From Prevotella veroralis DSM 19559 = JCM 6290 (lineage in GTDB: Bacteria > Bacteroidota > Bacteroidia > Bacteroidales > Bacteroidaceae): a DNA stretch of 64,000 nucleotides. Shown here in pieces: positions 6,956 through 15,890 of this stretch. A model generated the notes under the pieces. That model was not told the DNA's origin. It ran no database searches and worked only from the letters and a program-made list of their open reading frames with translations. Positions within the stretch are counted from its first letter, which is position 1. Every line of letters starts with the position of its first letter. The stretch spans positions 310,001-374,000 of the forward strand of contig NZ_KB898325.1 in NCBI RefSeq assembly GCF_000377625.1. Direction: 5' to 3'. The position numbers and the translations under genes are program-made.

Positions 6956-9547
6956 TTATTTACTCATCAAGTAAGTGATGATTCCTTTCATTATATTATT
7001 ACGCATAGATGGACTCTTTATACATTCAAGAGGGAAAGATGTCGTAAACACGCTATAATCATTACCTTTATATGCTACAGCTGCACCATGTCCATCAGCA
7101 TAAGTAAGAGCACAGAAAGCATTATCGGTTGGTAATATATTATCAGGTGTATAGGCACCATAATGCTGCTCATTTATTGTGCGATAGATATCAAATGACG
7201 TTCCCATTCCACTGATTATAGAATTGTAATTATTAGCATTAGAACCTTCATAAGAAACTTTAAGATAGCTCTTCAACCAAAGTTGTTCATCTGTGCCTTG
7301 CATATCTGAAGCAAGATAGGAACCACTAACAAGGAGCTTACCATGCTTCTGGAGATACGCCGAAAGTTTTTGACGAAGAGATGGTTTAAAACTCTTATAA
7401 TAAATGAGACTGTGCCCATCATCTTTCTCATTCCCAAGTACTAAATCAACAAGAGTATATTTGGAAAGATCAATATCGCCATTTTCTACGGCTTTACTAC
7501 TACAACTAACAATATTATAATTACCAGCATGTGATAAAGCTTCCGCGTGTTCACGTGTATAACTGAAGTTATTGCCTGCTATAACTTTACCAACAAGTTC
7601 TTCACCACCATAACCAAGAGCATCTACACCTTCTTTTCCCATCATAGAAACATCGAAGTTGCTCTGCCTACCACTCCAACCTGCATTATTAATGTAGCTC
7701 AAACCAGGGTCAGCTTCTATATCGAATCCTTGCTCTAAGTTGTTATTGATAACAGTTGGAGAAGAAAGACGATGAAAACCATTGATAATTAAAATGGTCT
7801 GTTTAGCACCATTATGTTGGAAAGCAGATAATGTCTCTGTTGGGAAGCTTTCTCCACCACGATTACAAGCAGTAATCTTAAAATTATAGACCATCCCTGG
7901 TTCTAATTCAATGTCGTAATAAGAATCACGCACATTCACACCATTATCAAAGCCACTGTTTCCAATAGATGTATAAACATTATATGAAGTAGGTATAGCT
8001 GTTGGCTCACTTACATCTGATGTCGCTTTCCACTGTAAACGTATTTTCTTGGCAGAAATATATTCTATTTTAAAGCTATTAGGAGCAAGTGGTTGAACCA
8101 CGTATCTTGTATGATGCATATCTGCTTCATACTTCAGAATAGTCTTATATATAGAACGTGCAAGTGTAAACTTAAAATTAGGATCTTGTCCCAACTTGAT
8201 ATCAGGGAAGTTTTGATGTGATAAAGTCTCTAATATTGCAGAAGGAATTGCTGGTAATCTTGTTTCACTATAATTACGATCCCATACAGAACGTGTTTGC
8301 CAAGAGATATTAAGGCTCTTTTCGATATCTTTCTTTGCATTTGCAACAAGCTGTTGAGCCAATGTCTTAGATACTTGACGAGAAAGACCATCGCCCAATG
8401 TACTATTACCTTGTTGTGTAGTACAAATTCCTAATGTTCCAACAAGACTACCATCAGACTTTACCCCCGCATCACTATGTACTGCTAAAGAAAGTTCTAT
8501 AGGAACCATTTTCCCATCTTTCACATGAGGAAGATAAGAAGATCCACCAGCTAGCCAATTTGTCATTAGTGAACGAGAATTGATGTCATCATTATAATCA
8601 TTAGAACCATTACTTGTGCTTACAGCATTTCTTGGAGCACCAGCCCATTGAGTATAATATCTAGCACCTTCTAGGAAACGTGGTAATCCACTAACAGAAG
8701 TTCCACGAACAATATTGCCCATACCACCACCAAAGCGAACTGCATCAGCAGTGACAATTCCCTTGTGAGCACTATGATTGATGAGTACTACAGAGTTATT
8801 GATACTATTTCCTTTATCAAAATCGAAAGTACCAAGATATACCCATGTTCCTCCACCCATTCTTTGATTAACATGGAAATGTGTTTCCTGCCCTTTATGA
8901 AATACAATATATTCTGCATCATCGACACTCTTCTTCTGTGTTTGATAGCTTACATATACAGCATAACGCCCAGACTCTGGAATTGTCGGTTGATAAACAA
9001 CTGAACTTAATTTACTTTTACGCTTACGAGACTTTACTTGGCGAGCAGTACCTGCAATGAAAGGATTCTCGCCATCGCTATAACTACCATAATGCTGTGC
9101 AAAGCCTGGTACAGATGTATTCTCCCACTTCTTTTTCAGACTTTCTTCTTTATAGCCATTATACTTACTATCGTTATCAACGATTACTTCATTCTTTTGC
9201 CAATCTCTTTCACGAGGAGTAAAGACTATTGCACCAGCATTCTCTAGCATTGGAATGAGGTAGGGGAGTACTATTGTTTGAGTATATAGATCTTCCGTTG
9301 TTCCAAACAGAATTGGACGTTGCCACTTCCATGTACCTTTCTTTGAATCGTAATATCTCCCGTGAGATGCCCATATAGAAAGGTGTCTATTTTGCAATCC
9401 TTCAGAAATCTCATTTGGACGAGACACGTTCTTTACCCACGGCTTCCCCTGATAATCGGTCTTATCCCATGTTATTTTTCCCGTTTGTGCATGTAAATTT
9501 AGAGTAGATACAGCAACAAGTGCAGTACACAACCATTTAATCTTCAT
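6956..9547 (-). CDS. Secreted N-acetylmuramoyl-L-alanine amidase-like protein with golvesin and Fn3 domains
   Basis: 863 residues with a signal peptide (MKIKWLCTALVAVSTLNLHA, cleavage near AQ). The Amidase_3 fold appears to be split: an N-terminal part (about 50-115, with ASHGRYYD containing His62), a golvesin C-terminal-like insertion (about 150-275, VVYQPTIPESGRYAVYVSYQ), then the rest (LAVHSDAG, His357; ILETLSHQ, Glu440). These supply His/His/Glu candidates for zinc binding and catalysis. A fibronectin type III-like segment follows (about 495-580), then a C-terminal Rossmann-like region (TILIINGFHR onward). Homologues are often annotated as xanthan lyase; peptidoglycan amidase fits the residues better. 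It overlaps the acyltransferase gene by 11 bp. Confidence 0.8.
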   Translation of the reverse strand: MKIKWLCTALVAVSTLNLHAQTGKITWDKTDYQGKPWVKNVSRPNEISEGLQNRHLSIWASHGRYYDSKKGTWKWQRPILFGTTEDLYTQTIVLPYLIPMLENAGAIVFTPRERDWQKNEVIVDNDSKYNGYKEESLKKKWENTSVPGFAQHYGSYSDGENPFIAGTARQVKSRKRKSKLSSVVYQPTIPESGRYAVYVSYQTQKKSVDDAEYIVFHKGQETHFHVNQRMGGGTWVYLGTFDFDKGNSINNSVVLINHSAHKGIVTADAVRFGGGMGNIVRGTSVSGLPRFLEGARYYTQWAGAPRNAVSTSNGSNDYNDDINSRSLMTNWLAGGSSYLPHVKDGKMVPIELSLAVHSDAGVKSDGSLVGTLGICTTQQGNSTLGDGLSRQVSKTLAQQLVANAKKDIEKSLNISWQTRSVWDRNYSETRLPAIPSAILETLSHQNFPDIKLGQDPNFKFTLARSIYKTILKYEADMHHTRYVVQPLAPNSFKIEYISAKKIRLQWKATSDVSEPTAIPTSYNVYTSIGNSGFDNGVNVRDSYYDIELEPGMVYNFKITACNRGGESFPTETLSAFQHNGAKQTILIINGFHRLSSPTVINNNLEQGFDIEADPGLSYINNAGWSGRQSNFDVSMMGKEGVDALGYGGEELVGKVIAGNNFSYTREHAEALSHAGNYNIVSCSSKAVENGDIDLSKYTLVDLVLGNEKDDGHSLIYYKSFKPSLRQKLSAYLQKHGKLLVSGSYLASDMQGTDEQLWLKSYLKVSYEGSNANNYNSIISGMGTSFDIYRTINEQHYGAYTPDNILPTDNAFCALTYADGHGAAVAYKGNDYSVFTTSFPLECIKSPSMRNNIMKGIITYLMSK

Positions 9548-10103
9548 TCTTTATCTCTCCAATTGTGAATAGCTCTGGATGTCTACCTTTAAAGTCTTTG
9601 AAATATAATTTTATCTCTCTTAGTTCTTTCTCTATATCTCCTGTCGGAGTTATCACTTTAGAGCATACTATCGATTTCTTTTCAAAATCGACACCATAGA
9701 GGAAGATTGGCAATTTTGCTTTCATTGCTATATAATAAAAGCCTTTCTTCCATTCAGCATTTAAACTTCTAGTTCCCTCTGGAGTAACACAAAGTTGGAA
9801 AGAGTCAGCCTTCATAGCATATTCAGCTAATCGATCTGTCATACTCGTGTGCTTATCACGCCAAACAGGTATCCCTCCAAGTTTACGAAACATCCAACCT
9901 AAAGGCCAAACAAACCATTCCTTTTTCATCAAGAAATTGCTATGAAGACCTTCTGCTCGTGCATATAACTGACCTATAATGAAATCCCAATTACTTGTAT
10001 GAGGTGCAAGACAGATAATAGCTTTATTAGGTAAAGTGAAACGAACATCTTTCTTCCACCCCATACGTTTATATAAAAGCCACTTTGAAAGAGATTGCAA
10101 CAT
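9537..10103 (-). CDS. PlsC-like 1-acyl-glycerol-3-phosphate acyltransferase family protein
   Basis: 188 residues. The acyltransferase block I HX4D is present as HTSNWD (about residues 35-40) and block III as TPEGTR (about 108-113). Short for the family and without a clear N-terminal membrane anchor. The family transfers acyl chains to lysophospholipid or ornithine-type acceptors at the membrane; the acceptor cannot be told from sequence. The 3' end overlaps the amidase gene by 11 bp, and its start is 2 bp after the preceding gene's stop, so translation is likely coupled. Confidence 0.8.
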   Translation of the reverse strand: MLQSLSKWLLYKRMGWKKDVRFTLPNKAIICLAPHTSNWDFIIGQLYARAEGLHSNFLMKKEWFVWPLGWMFRKLGGIPVWRDKHTSMTDRLAEYAMKADSFQLCVTPEGTRSLNAEWKKGFYYIAMKAKLPIFLYGVDFEKKSIVCSKVITPTGDIEKELREIKLYFKDFKGRHPELFTIGEIKNED

Positions 10104-10105
10104 TA

Positions 10106-10378
10106 CTATGCAAGGTTATTAAGTTGGTCAATAACTTCATTGACTTCCTTACTGAATCTATCTTTGAGGTCTTTAAAATATACCTTAGCAGGCATACCAG
10201 GTTCAACATGTGAGACGCGTCTAATATAATTATTGTGCATAGACAAAATAGAAGTGAGGAGAGCCTCTATATTGTCTGACTCACGACTCTCACCATAGAG
10301 AGAAGCTGCAATACCCTCTACAAACAAGTCACCACAAATATAATTAATGGTGCGCTTAAGATCTCTTTTGTTGCTCAT
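10106..10378 (-). CDS. Conserved hypothetical protein, 90 aa
   Basis: A short soluble helical protein (MSNKRDLKRTINYICGDLFV...KEVNEVIDQLNNLA) with no motif I can assign. It heads the minus-strand run that continues into the acyltransferase (2-bp gap), and a well-formed promoter lies 40 bp upstream. This position supports a genuine gene. Confidence 0.7.
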   Translation of the reverse strand: MSNKRDLKRTINYICGDLFVEGIAASLYGESRESDNIEALLTSILSMHNNYIRRVSHVEPGMPAKVYFKDLKDRFSKEVNEVIDQLNNLA

Positions 10379-10417
10379 ATTAATCCTAAATAATCTATTA
10401 TTTAACTTTTAAATGCT

Positions 10418-10448
10418 CAAAGATAGATAAAATAATTAGAAATACAAA
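10418..10448 (-). promoter_or_regulatory. Promoter, TTTG-N19-TATCTTTG
   Basis: On the minus strand, TTTG (10445-10448) is followed after 19 bp by TATCTTTG (10418-10425). It matches the Bacteroidetes primary sigma consensus and reads into the 10378-4450 gene run. Confidence 0.8.
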
Positions 10449-10520
10449 TATATCTCCTAATAAAATAGAGTTAAAAGAATAAATTAATACCATTTCTTTT
10501 TATTTATCAGATAAAAAAAG

Positions 10521-10528
10521 TAATTTTG
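10521..10528 (+). promoter_or_regulatory. -7 element for pfp
   Basis: TAATTTTG fits TAnnTTTG and lies 53 bp before the pfp start. No good -33 TTTG is seen at the right distance (the region is a T-run). Confidence 0.6.
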
Positions 10529-10581
10529 CATCATAGATAAATTATTAATAATTCATACATTTAAATCATTTTATTTACACA

Positions 10582-12225
10582 ATGGAAATTAGCGCATTGC
10601 AGAAGGAAAGAGCAGGTTACCAACCAAAGTTACCAAAAGCTCTTCAGGGTGCAGTAAAGGTAAAAGAAGGTGCTCCTACACAGAGTGTTGATAATCAGGA
10701 GGACATCAAGAAGTTGTTTCCTAATACATACGGAATGCCTCTCGTAGAGTTCGAACCAGCTGACTCTGCTAATAATGCAAAGATGAATGTTGGTGTCATC
10801 TTATCAGGTGGTCAGGCTCCTGGTGGTCACAACGTTATCTCTGGCTTATTTGATGAAGTTAAGAAGTTGAATCCAGACAATCGCCTCTATGGTTTCCTTA
10901 TGGGACCTGGTGGTCTTGTTGATCACAATTATATTGAGATTACAGCTGAGAACCTTCAGGCTTATCGCAACACTGGCGGTTTCGATATGATTGGTTCAGG
11001 AAGAACTAAACTTGAGAAAGAAGATCAGTTTGAGAAGGGACTTGAGATCATTAAGAAACTAGACATCAAGGCTGTTGTTATCATCGGTGGTGACGATTCT
11101 AACACAAACGCTTGTGTATTGGCTGAATATTATGCAGCAAAGCAATATGGCGTACAGGTTATCGGTTGCCCAAAGACAATTGACGGCGATTTAAAGAATG
11201 ATCAGATTGAAACCTCTTTCGGTTTCGATACAGCCACTAAAACTTACTCTGAGCTTATCGGTAACATCGAGCGTGATTGCAACTCTGCTCGTAAATACTG
11301 GCACTTTGTTAAGTTGATGGGGCGTTCTGCTTCTCACATTGCACTTGAGTGCGCATTACAGACACAGCCAAATATTTGTCTTATCTCTGAGGAAATCCAG
11401 GCAAAGGATCAAACTTTGAATGACATCGTTGAGTACATTGCCGGCGTTGTTGCTTATCGTGCAGCACAAGGCAATAATTTCGGTGTTATTTTAATCCCAG
11501 AAGGTCTCATCGAGTTTATCCCAGCTATCGGTCGTCTTATTCAGGAATTGAACGATTTGTTGGCTGCTCACGGTGCTGATTACATGAACCTTGACAAAGA
11601 TGCGCAGCGTAAGTATATCCTCGAACACCTATCTGCTGAGAACAAAGCTACATTCGAAACTCTTCCAGAAGGCGTTGCTCGTCAGCTTTCTCTCGATCGT
11701 GACCCACACGGAAACGTACAAGTTTCTCTCATCGAGACCGAGAAACTTATCTCAGAGATGGTTGCTGCTAAGCTCGATCAATGGAAGAAAGAAGGCAAAT
11801 ATGAAGGTAAATTTGCTGCACAGCACCACTTCTTCGGTTACGAAGGTCGTTGCGCTGCTCCATCTAACTTCGACGCTGACTACTGTTACGCACTAGGTTC
11901 TTCAGCTGCTCAACTGATTGCTAATGGCAAAACTGGCTACATGGCTATCGTAAAGAATACAACAGCTGGTACAGACCAATGGAAGGCTGGAGGTGTGCCT
12001 ATCACGATGATGATGAACATGGAGAAGCGTAATGGTGAAATGAAACCAGTTATCCGCAAAGCTCTTGTAGAACTTGATGGAACTCCATTCAAGACTTTCG
12101 CAGCACAGCGTGATAAGTGGGCTAAGGAAACATGCTACGTTTACCCAGGTCCTATCCAGTATTGGGGACCTTCTTCAGTTTGCGATCAAACAACTAAGAC
12201 TCTTGTCCTAGAGCAAACTAAGTAA
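10582..12225 (+). CDS. pfp: Diphosphate--fructose-6-phosphate 1-phosphotransferase (PPi-PFK)
   Basis: 547 residues, the long form typical of PPi-dependent phosphofructokinases of Bacteroidetes and plants. It phosphorylates fructose 6-phosphate with pyrophosphate, reversibly, in glycolysis/gluconeogenesis. Visible motifs: [12 protein letters not shown] (71-82, phosphate loop), GGDDSN (169-174) and PKTIDGD (197-203, catalytic Asp). GGDD rather than GGDG at the phosphoryl-donor site is the known marker for pyrophosphate over ATP. Single gene with its own promoter and terminator, divergent from the 10378 run. The ATG is preceded by an AT-rich leader without a Shine-Dalgarno sequence, as usual in this phylum. 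Confidence 0.95.
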   Translation: MEISALQKERAGYQPKLPKALQGAVKVKEGAPTQSVDNQEDIKKLFPNTYGMPLVEFEPADSANNAKMNVGVILSGGQAPGGHNVISGLFDEVKKLNPDNRLYGFLMGPGGLVDHNYIEITAENLQAYRNTGGFDMIGSGRTKLEKEDQFEKGLEIIKKLDIKAVVIIGGDDSNTNACVLAEYYAAKQYGVQVIGCPKTIDGDLKNDQIETSFGFDTATKTYSELIGNIERDCNSARKYWHFVKLMGRSASHIALECALQTQPNICLISEEIQAKDQTLNDIVEYIAGVVAYRAAQGNNFGVILIPEGLIEFIPAIGRLIQELNDLLAAHGADYMNLDKDAQRKYILEHLSAENKATFETLPEGVARQLSLDRDPHGNVQVSLIETEKLISEMVAAKLDQWKKEGKYEGKFAAQHHFFGYEGRCAAPSNFDADYCYALGSSAAQLIANGKTGYMAIVKNTTAGTDQWKAGGVPITMMMNMEKRNGEMKPVIRKALVELDGTPFKTFAAQRDKWAKETCYVYPGPIQYWGPSSVCDQTTKTLVLEQTK

Positions 12226-12243
12226 GCAAACCCATAATAAGAA

Positions 12244-12295
12244 AGGTGTGTCAAATAAAAACTAATGAGGTTAAATATTTGGCACACCTACTTTT
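12244..12295 (+). terminator. Terminator after pfp
   Basis: A 14-bp stem, AGGTGTGTCAAATA (12244-12257) pairing with 12276-12289 with one G-U pair, followed by ACTTTTATAAT. Confidence 0.8.
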
Positions 12296-12331
12296 ATAAT
12301 CTAGCGAAAACTCATTTTACCTTTAGGCATA

Positions 12332-13129
12332 ATGCAATTCTCAAAGCTACCTCAACATTTATTTCATCTTTGGATCATCATTCCACGTTGGGCGAAAGTA
12401 TTGGGAGCACTATGTTTAGCTTGTATTTATAGTATTTCATTCTATCTCTTATTCGTAGCCCCTACTGGTTTCAGATGGCGCGGTATATATGGCGACCCGA
12501 ATTATCCAACAGGTTACACAATCCATGGTATTGATGTAAGCCGATATCAAGGTACAATCAATTGGAATCGACTAAGAAATGCGATGATTGAGCGGTCACC
12601 AATTCGATTTGTTTTCATTAAGTCTACAGAAGGAGATAGCCACTTAGACGCAAGTTTCAGGGATAATTTCTATAATGCGAAAGAATCGGGATTCATCCGA
12701 GGTGTGTACCATTTTTGGAGCAATAACTCATCGCCCAACCGACAGGCTTATTTCTTCCTAGCAATGGTAAAGTTAGAATCAGGCGATCTCCCCCCTGTTT
12801 TAGATGTAGAATCAAAACCGAACAATATCAGCACTAAGGAGTTTCAACAAAATATCCTTACATGGTTGCGTATTGTAGAACAGAAATATCATGTAAAACC
12901 AATTATCTATACCTATTATAAGTTTAAAGATCAATACCTATCCGATTCTCGCTTCGACAAATATCCTTATTGGATTGCACATTATTACGTAGATCAAATG
13001 GGCTATCAAGGAGCATGGAAATTCTGGCAACATACTGATGCGGGCAAGTTGCCGGGCATTAAAGGCTATGTAGACTTAGATATATATAATGGAAGTTTCT
13101 ATAGTCTGCAACGTATGTTAATACCATAA
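12332..13129 (+). CDS. Membrane-anchored GH25 lysozyme-like muramidase
   Basis: 265 residues. One N-terminal membrane segment (about 22-43) anchors a periplasm-facing glycoside hydrolase family 25 domain (about 63-262). The family's active-site residues are visible: GIDVSRYQG (Asp68), VFIKSTEG, and LPPVLDVE (Asp158, Glu160). Late conserved positions include YPYWIAHYY and KFWQHTDAGKLPG. GH25 enzymes cleave the glycan strand of peptidoglycan, so a role in wall turnover is likely. It follows the pfp terminator and appears to be a separate unit, although I find no consensus promoter in the short gap. Confidence 0.9.
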   Translation: MQFSKLPQHLFHLWIIIPRWAKVLGALCLACIYSISFYLLFVAPTGFRWRGIYGDPNYPTGYTIHGIDVSRYQGTINWNRLRNAMIERSPIRFVFIKSTEGDSHLDASFRDNFYNAKESGFIRGVYHFWSNNSSPNRQAYFFLAMVKLESGDLPPVLDVESKPNNISTKEFQQNILTWLRIVEQKYHVKPIIYTYYKFKDQYLSDSRFDKYPYWIAHYYVDQMGYQGAWKFWQHTDAGKLPGIKGYVDLDIYNGSFYSLQRMLIP

Positions 13130-13274
13130 GCAACCCAAATCGAGTGTATTATTTTACAGGAAAGATATTTACATTTATTTTCTTCAATATAGACTCTTTG
13201 CGTAAATATTATTCGTAAAAACGACTTTTAATCTTGCTTTTTTCCAAATCATATATACGTTTTTAGTAAGATGT

Positions 13275-13428
13275 ACCTCCGTTTTCTTCAAAACCTACCT
13301 CCGTTTTGATGAAAACCAACCTCCATTTTAGCAAAAATCTACCTCCATTTTACCCAAAACGATAGTACTTTTTGTCCAAAACGATAGTACTTTTCACCTA
13401 AAACGATAGTTCTTTTTAATTAAAACCT
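13275..13428. repeat. 22-bp tandem array (family A), seven units in exact register
   Basis: Units start at 13275, 13297, 13319, 13341, 13363, 13385 and 13407, all exactly 22 bp. Every unit keeps a TTTT-N4/5-AAAA core. The first four begin ACCTCC(G/A)TTTT. The last three are TAGTACTTTT (the third TAGTTCTTTT) and follow an AAAACGA shoulder. The array sits in a 650-bp gap between two convergent genes (GH25, plus; prmA, minus) in which I find no coding sequence; the prmA terminator is at its right end. The core CGATAGTACTTTT reappears in the opposite orientation at 62844-62909. Confidence 0.92.
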
Positions 13429-13693
13429 CCGATCAATTCGACTTGAACTTCCATAGGAATTTATAATTGCCTATAATTCAAATACTTAAAACGAAACTAA
13501 AATTTCACTTTCATAAATACGATATTTGAGAAAAATAAGCCCGCATTTCAGAATAACGTAATTATAAGCCACTAAAATGGCAATATTTTATTACAAAATA
13601 AAATACGGATGCACTTTGAAAAAGCTAATAGTATTTAATCAGTAAACTATTAAGTACCGATAAAAAACAATTAGAGAATATCAAGAAAAATAA

Positions 13694-13740
13694 TAGACTA
13701 ACTTGCTGTGATTGATTAAAAATTCCATCAAGTTAGTCTA
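13694..13740 (-). terminator. Terminator after prmA
   Basis: Perfect 12-bp stem TAGACTAACTTG (13694-13705) with its complement at 13729-13740, followed on the minus strand by a T-rich tract. It lies 41 bp past the prmA stop. Confidence 0.8.
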
Positions 13741-13781
13741 CTTTCTTATATAACGCAATCAATAAGATTGTAATTTAATAT

Positions 13782-14648
13782 TTAAATCTTCTCAAGCAAT
13801 AGGCAGCACCAGTTATGATTCATAACTCGTTTGCACTCTTCTAAACCTAAGTTTTCCGCTTCCTTTAAAATAATTTCAGCGTCTTGCTCGTAGAATCCAC
13901 TTAAAATAATCCTAGAATTAGTTGTCATCACACTCACAAAAGCTGATAAATCCTCAAGAATTATATTTCGATTGATATTAGCCAAAACGTAATCGAATAC
14001 TCCGTTCACATGAGAAAGTACACGCTTATCGCCTTCCAGAACATCTAATTCAACTTCATTTAATTCTGCATTATGTTGCGCATTATTAACGCTCCATTCA
14101 TCAATATCATAGGCGACAACCTCTTTTGCTCCATATTTTGCAGCCACAATACCTAGGATTCCTGTTCCGCAGCCACAATCTAAAACTCTTTTTCCCGTTA
14201 GATTTTGGCTTAAAAGAAGCGAAACAATCATCTGAGTTGTCTCATGTGTTCCCGTTCCAAAGGCTTGTTTTGCATCAATAACAATCTTCGTTGGTATCGA
14301 ATCAATATCTTGCTGATGATTTGCGTCCTCTAGCTTATTACCACAAACAATAGCACATTGATTGTCAATAATTATCGGATCGAAGCCAGCTTTCTCCCAT
14401 TCTTCATTCCAGTTCCTATCTTCAACATTACTAGCAGTAAACGTTATTTCGACATCTGGTATCGGAAAGTTCTGAAGTGTGTTTTCCAAACTCTCTGCAT
14501 GAAAGAGTTCTTCTTGACAATAACCAATCAATTTGCCTTTATCTTCTGAGAAAGATTCAAATCCATTATCGCCAGCAAGTGCTGCAATAATGTCTCTTAT
14601 ATCCTGATTATCAGGCTTTGCAGTAAATTCTACTTGTATATATCTCAT
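13782..14648 (-). CDS. prmA: Ribosomal protein L11 methyltransferase
   Basis: 288 residues. PrmA methylates ribosomal protein L11 using SAM. The N-terminal substrate-recognition domain (1-~90, ending RNWNEEWEKAGFDPI) is followed by the class I methyltransferase domain with KQAFGTGTHETT, motif I VLDCGCGTGILG (155-166), an acidic ribose-binding VAYDID, and VLANINRNII (motif IV region). Length and order are standard. It is transcribed alone, with its own terminator, convergent with the lysozyme gene and divergent from the Tyr/Gly-rich gene. Confidence 0.95.
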   Translation of the reverse strand: MRYIQVEFTAKPDNQDIRDIIAALAGDNGFESFSEDKGKLIGYCQEELFHAESLENTLQNFPIPDVEITFTASNVEDRNWNEEWEKAGFDPIIIDNQCAIVCGNKLEDANHQQDIDSIPTKIVIDAKQAFGTGTHETTQMIVSLLLSQNLTGKRVLDCGCGTGILGIVAAKYGAKEVVAYDIDEWSVNNAQHNAELNEVELDVLEGDKRVLSHVNGVFDYVLANINRNIILEDLSAFVSVMTTNSRIILSGFYEQDAEIILKEAENLGLEECKRVMNHNWCCLLLEKI

Positions 14649-14742
14649 AATGGTGTTAAATTTCTATTGCAAATTTATAAAAATTAGGGAAAAACCTACC
14701 ATGGATTAGGGAAATTCTGTATATTTGCAGAGAAAGTTATTC

Positions 14743-14750
14743 TATTTTTG
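14743..14750 (+). promoter_or_regulatory. -7 candidate for the 14830 gene
   Basis: TATTTTTG fits TAnnTTTG, 80 bp before the start. A second candidate TATATTTG is at 14720-14727; no well-spaced -33 box is present for either. Confidence 0.45.
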
Positions 14751-14829
14751 CACTATCGAAAGTGTATATTAAGTGCATTGGAGAATAAATTGGTGTTAAA
14801 CAAGTTACAAATTAAAAAATAAAAGGCAT

Positions 14830-15849
14830 ATGAAACGAGTAGTATTACTTTCGGTTTTATTTGGAGCCATGCCATTATTATCAATGGCGCAGGATGACCT
14901 TTATTTCACACCTTCAAAGGCGGAACAAGCAAAATATCTAAAGGATAGGGTAGAGGAGGAACGCCCAGTTTACTATAGTGGTATTGGTAAATCAAATGAT
15001 GAGTATAATCGTCGGGGACAATATAGCTATAAGAAAGTGGGAGTAGACTCTTTGGGTAATGATATTTTTATGTCACGCATCTCAACTTTGCATGGCGATT
15101 CAGTTGTCTTGGATACTATTTACGGTGGATTAACACGTAGATATGATAGTAATAATGATGACTTTGCTTATAGTCGTCGCATGAGTCGCTTCGATGGTTA
15201 TTGGGGCGGATATTATGATCCATGGTTTGCTGGTCGTTCTTCAATATATGTAGGTTGGGGCTTTGGTTCTCCTTTCTATGGTGGCTGGTATGACACTTGG
15301 AACGATCCATGGTATTACGGCTATTATGGTGGTTATCCTTATTACAGTTATTATGGCGGATATCCATACTATAGCTATTACGGCGATTATCCTTATTATG
15401 GTTATGCTGGTTATGGATGGTATAATCCTTGGAGAGGATATTATGGTTATGGTTGGGGCTATCCATATTATGGCTATAGAGGAGCTTACGTAACTTATCG
15501 CAATGGGCATACTGGTACGGCTAACCATTGGGGAACTACTGCAGGAGATTATAACTATAATCGAAATCGCACATATTCAAACTATCCTCGTACCTATTCT
15601 GGTCAGAACAGAAATACAACGAATACTCAGCCTAACGATCTGAGAAGTTATCAGGATAGATTTGGAGGTCAACGTCAAAGTGAGTTCCAGAACCAGACTC
15701 GCCAGGTTTATTCAATGCCAGAGAATAATTCCTTCGGTGGAGCTAGTAGAGGTTCCTTTGGTGGTGGCTTCGGTGGTTCACAAGGCGGAGGTGCAAGCTT
15801 TGGTGGAGCACGTGGCGGTAGTGGTTCTGTATTTGGTGCACACAGATAA
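14830..15849 (+). CDS. Secreted Tyr/Gly-rich low-complexity protein
   Basis: 339 residues with a signal peptide (MKRVVLLSVLFGAMPLLSMA|QDD). The first ~115 residues look like a folded domain (SKAEQAKYLKDRVEEERPVY, KVGVDSLGNDIFMSRI). Residues ~120-225 are a Tyr/Gly/Trp/Pro region with near-repeats of GGYPYYSYYG, encoded by related 30-45 bp DNA repeats near 15320-15410. The end is an Asn/Gln/Arg segment and a Gly/Ser/Phe tail (GGGFGGSQGGGASFGGARGG). The 5' neighbour is divergent prmA; a FadL-like porin gene follows 41 bp later, so an outer-membrane or surface role is plausible. Function unknown. Confidence 0.75.
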   Translation: MKRVVLLSVLFGAMPLLSMAQDDLYFTPSKAEQAKYLKDRVEEERPVYYSGIGKSNDEYNRRGQYSYKKVGVDSLGNDIFMSRISTLHGDSVVLDTIYGGLTRRYDSNNDDFAYSRRMSRFDGYWGGYYDPWFAGRSSIYVGWGFGSPFYGGWYDTWNDPWYYGYYGGYPYYSYYGGYPYYSYYGDYPYYGYAGYGWYNPWRGYYGYGWGYPYYGYRGAYVTYRNGHTGTANHWGTTAGDYNYNRNRTYSNYPRTYSGQNRNTTNTQPNDLRSYQDRFGGQRQSEFQNQTRQVYSMPENNSFGGASRGSFGGGFGGSQGGGASFGGARGGSGSVFGAHR

Positions 15850-15890
15850 TTTAAAGTAGTTAGAAGTTAAAGGAAATAATGTTTATCATT

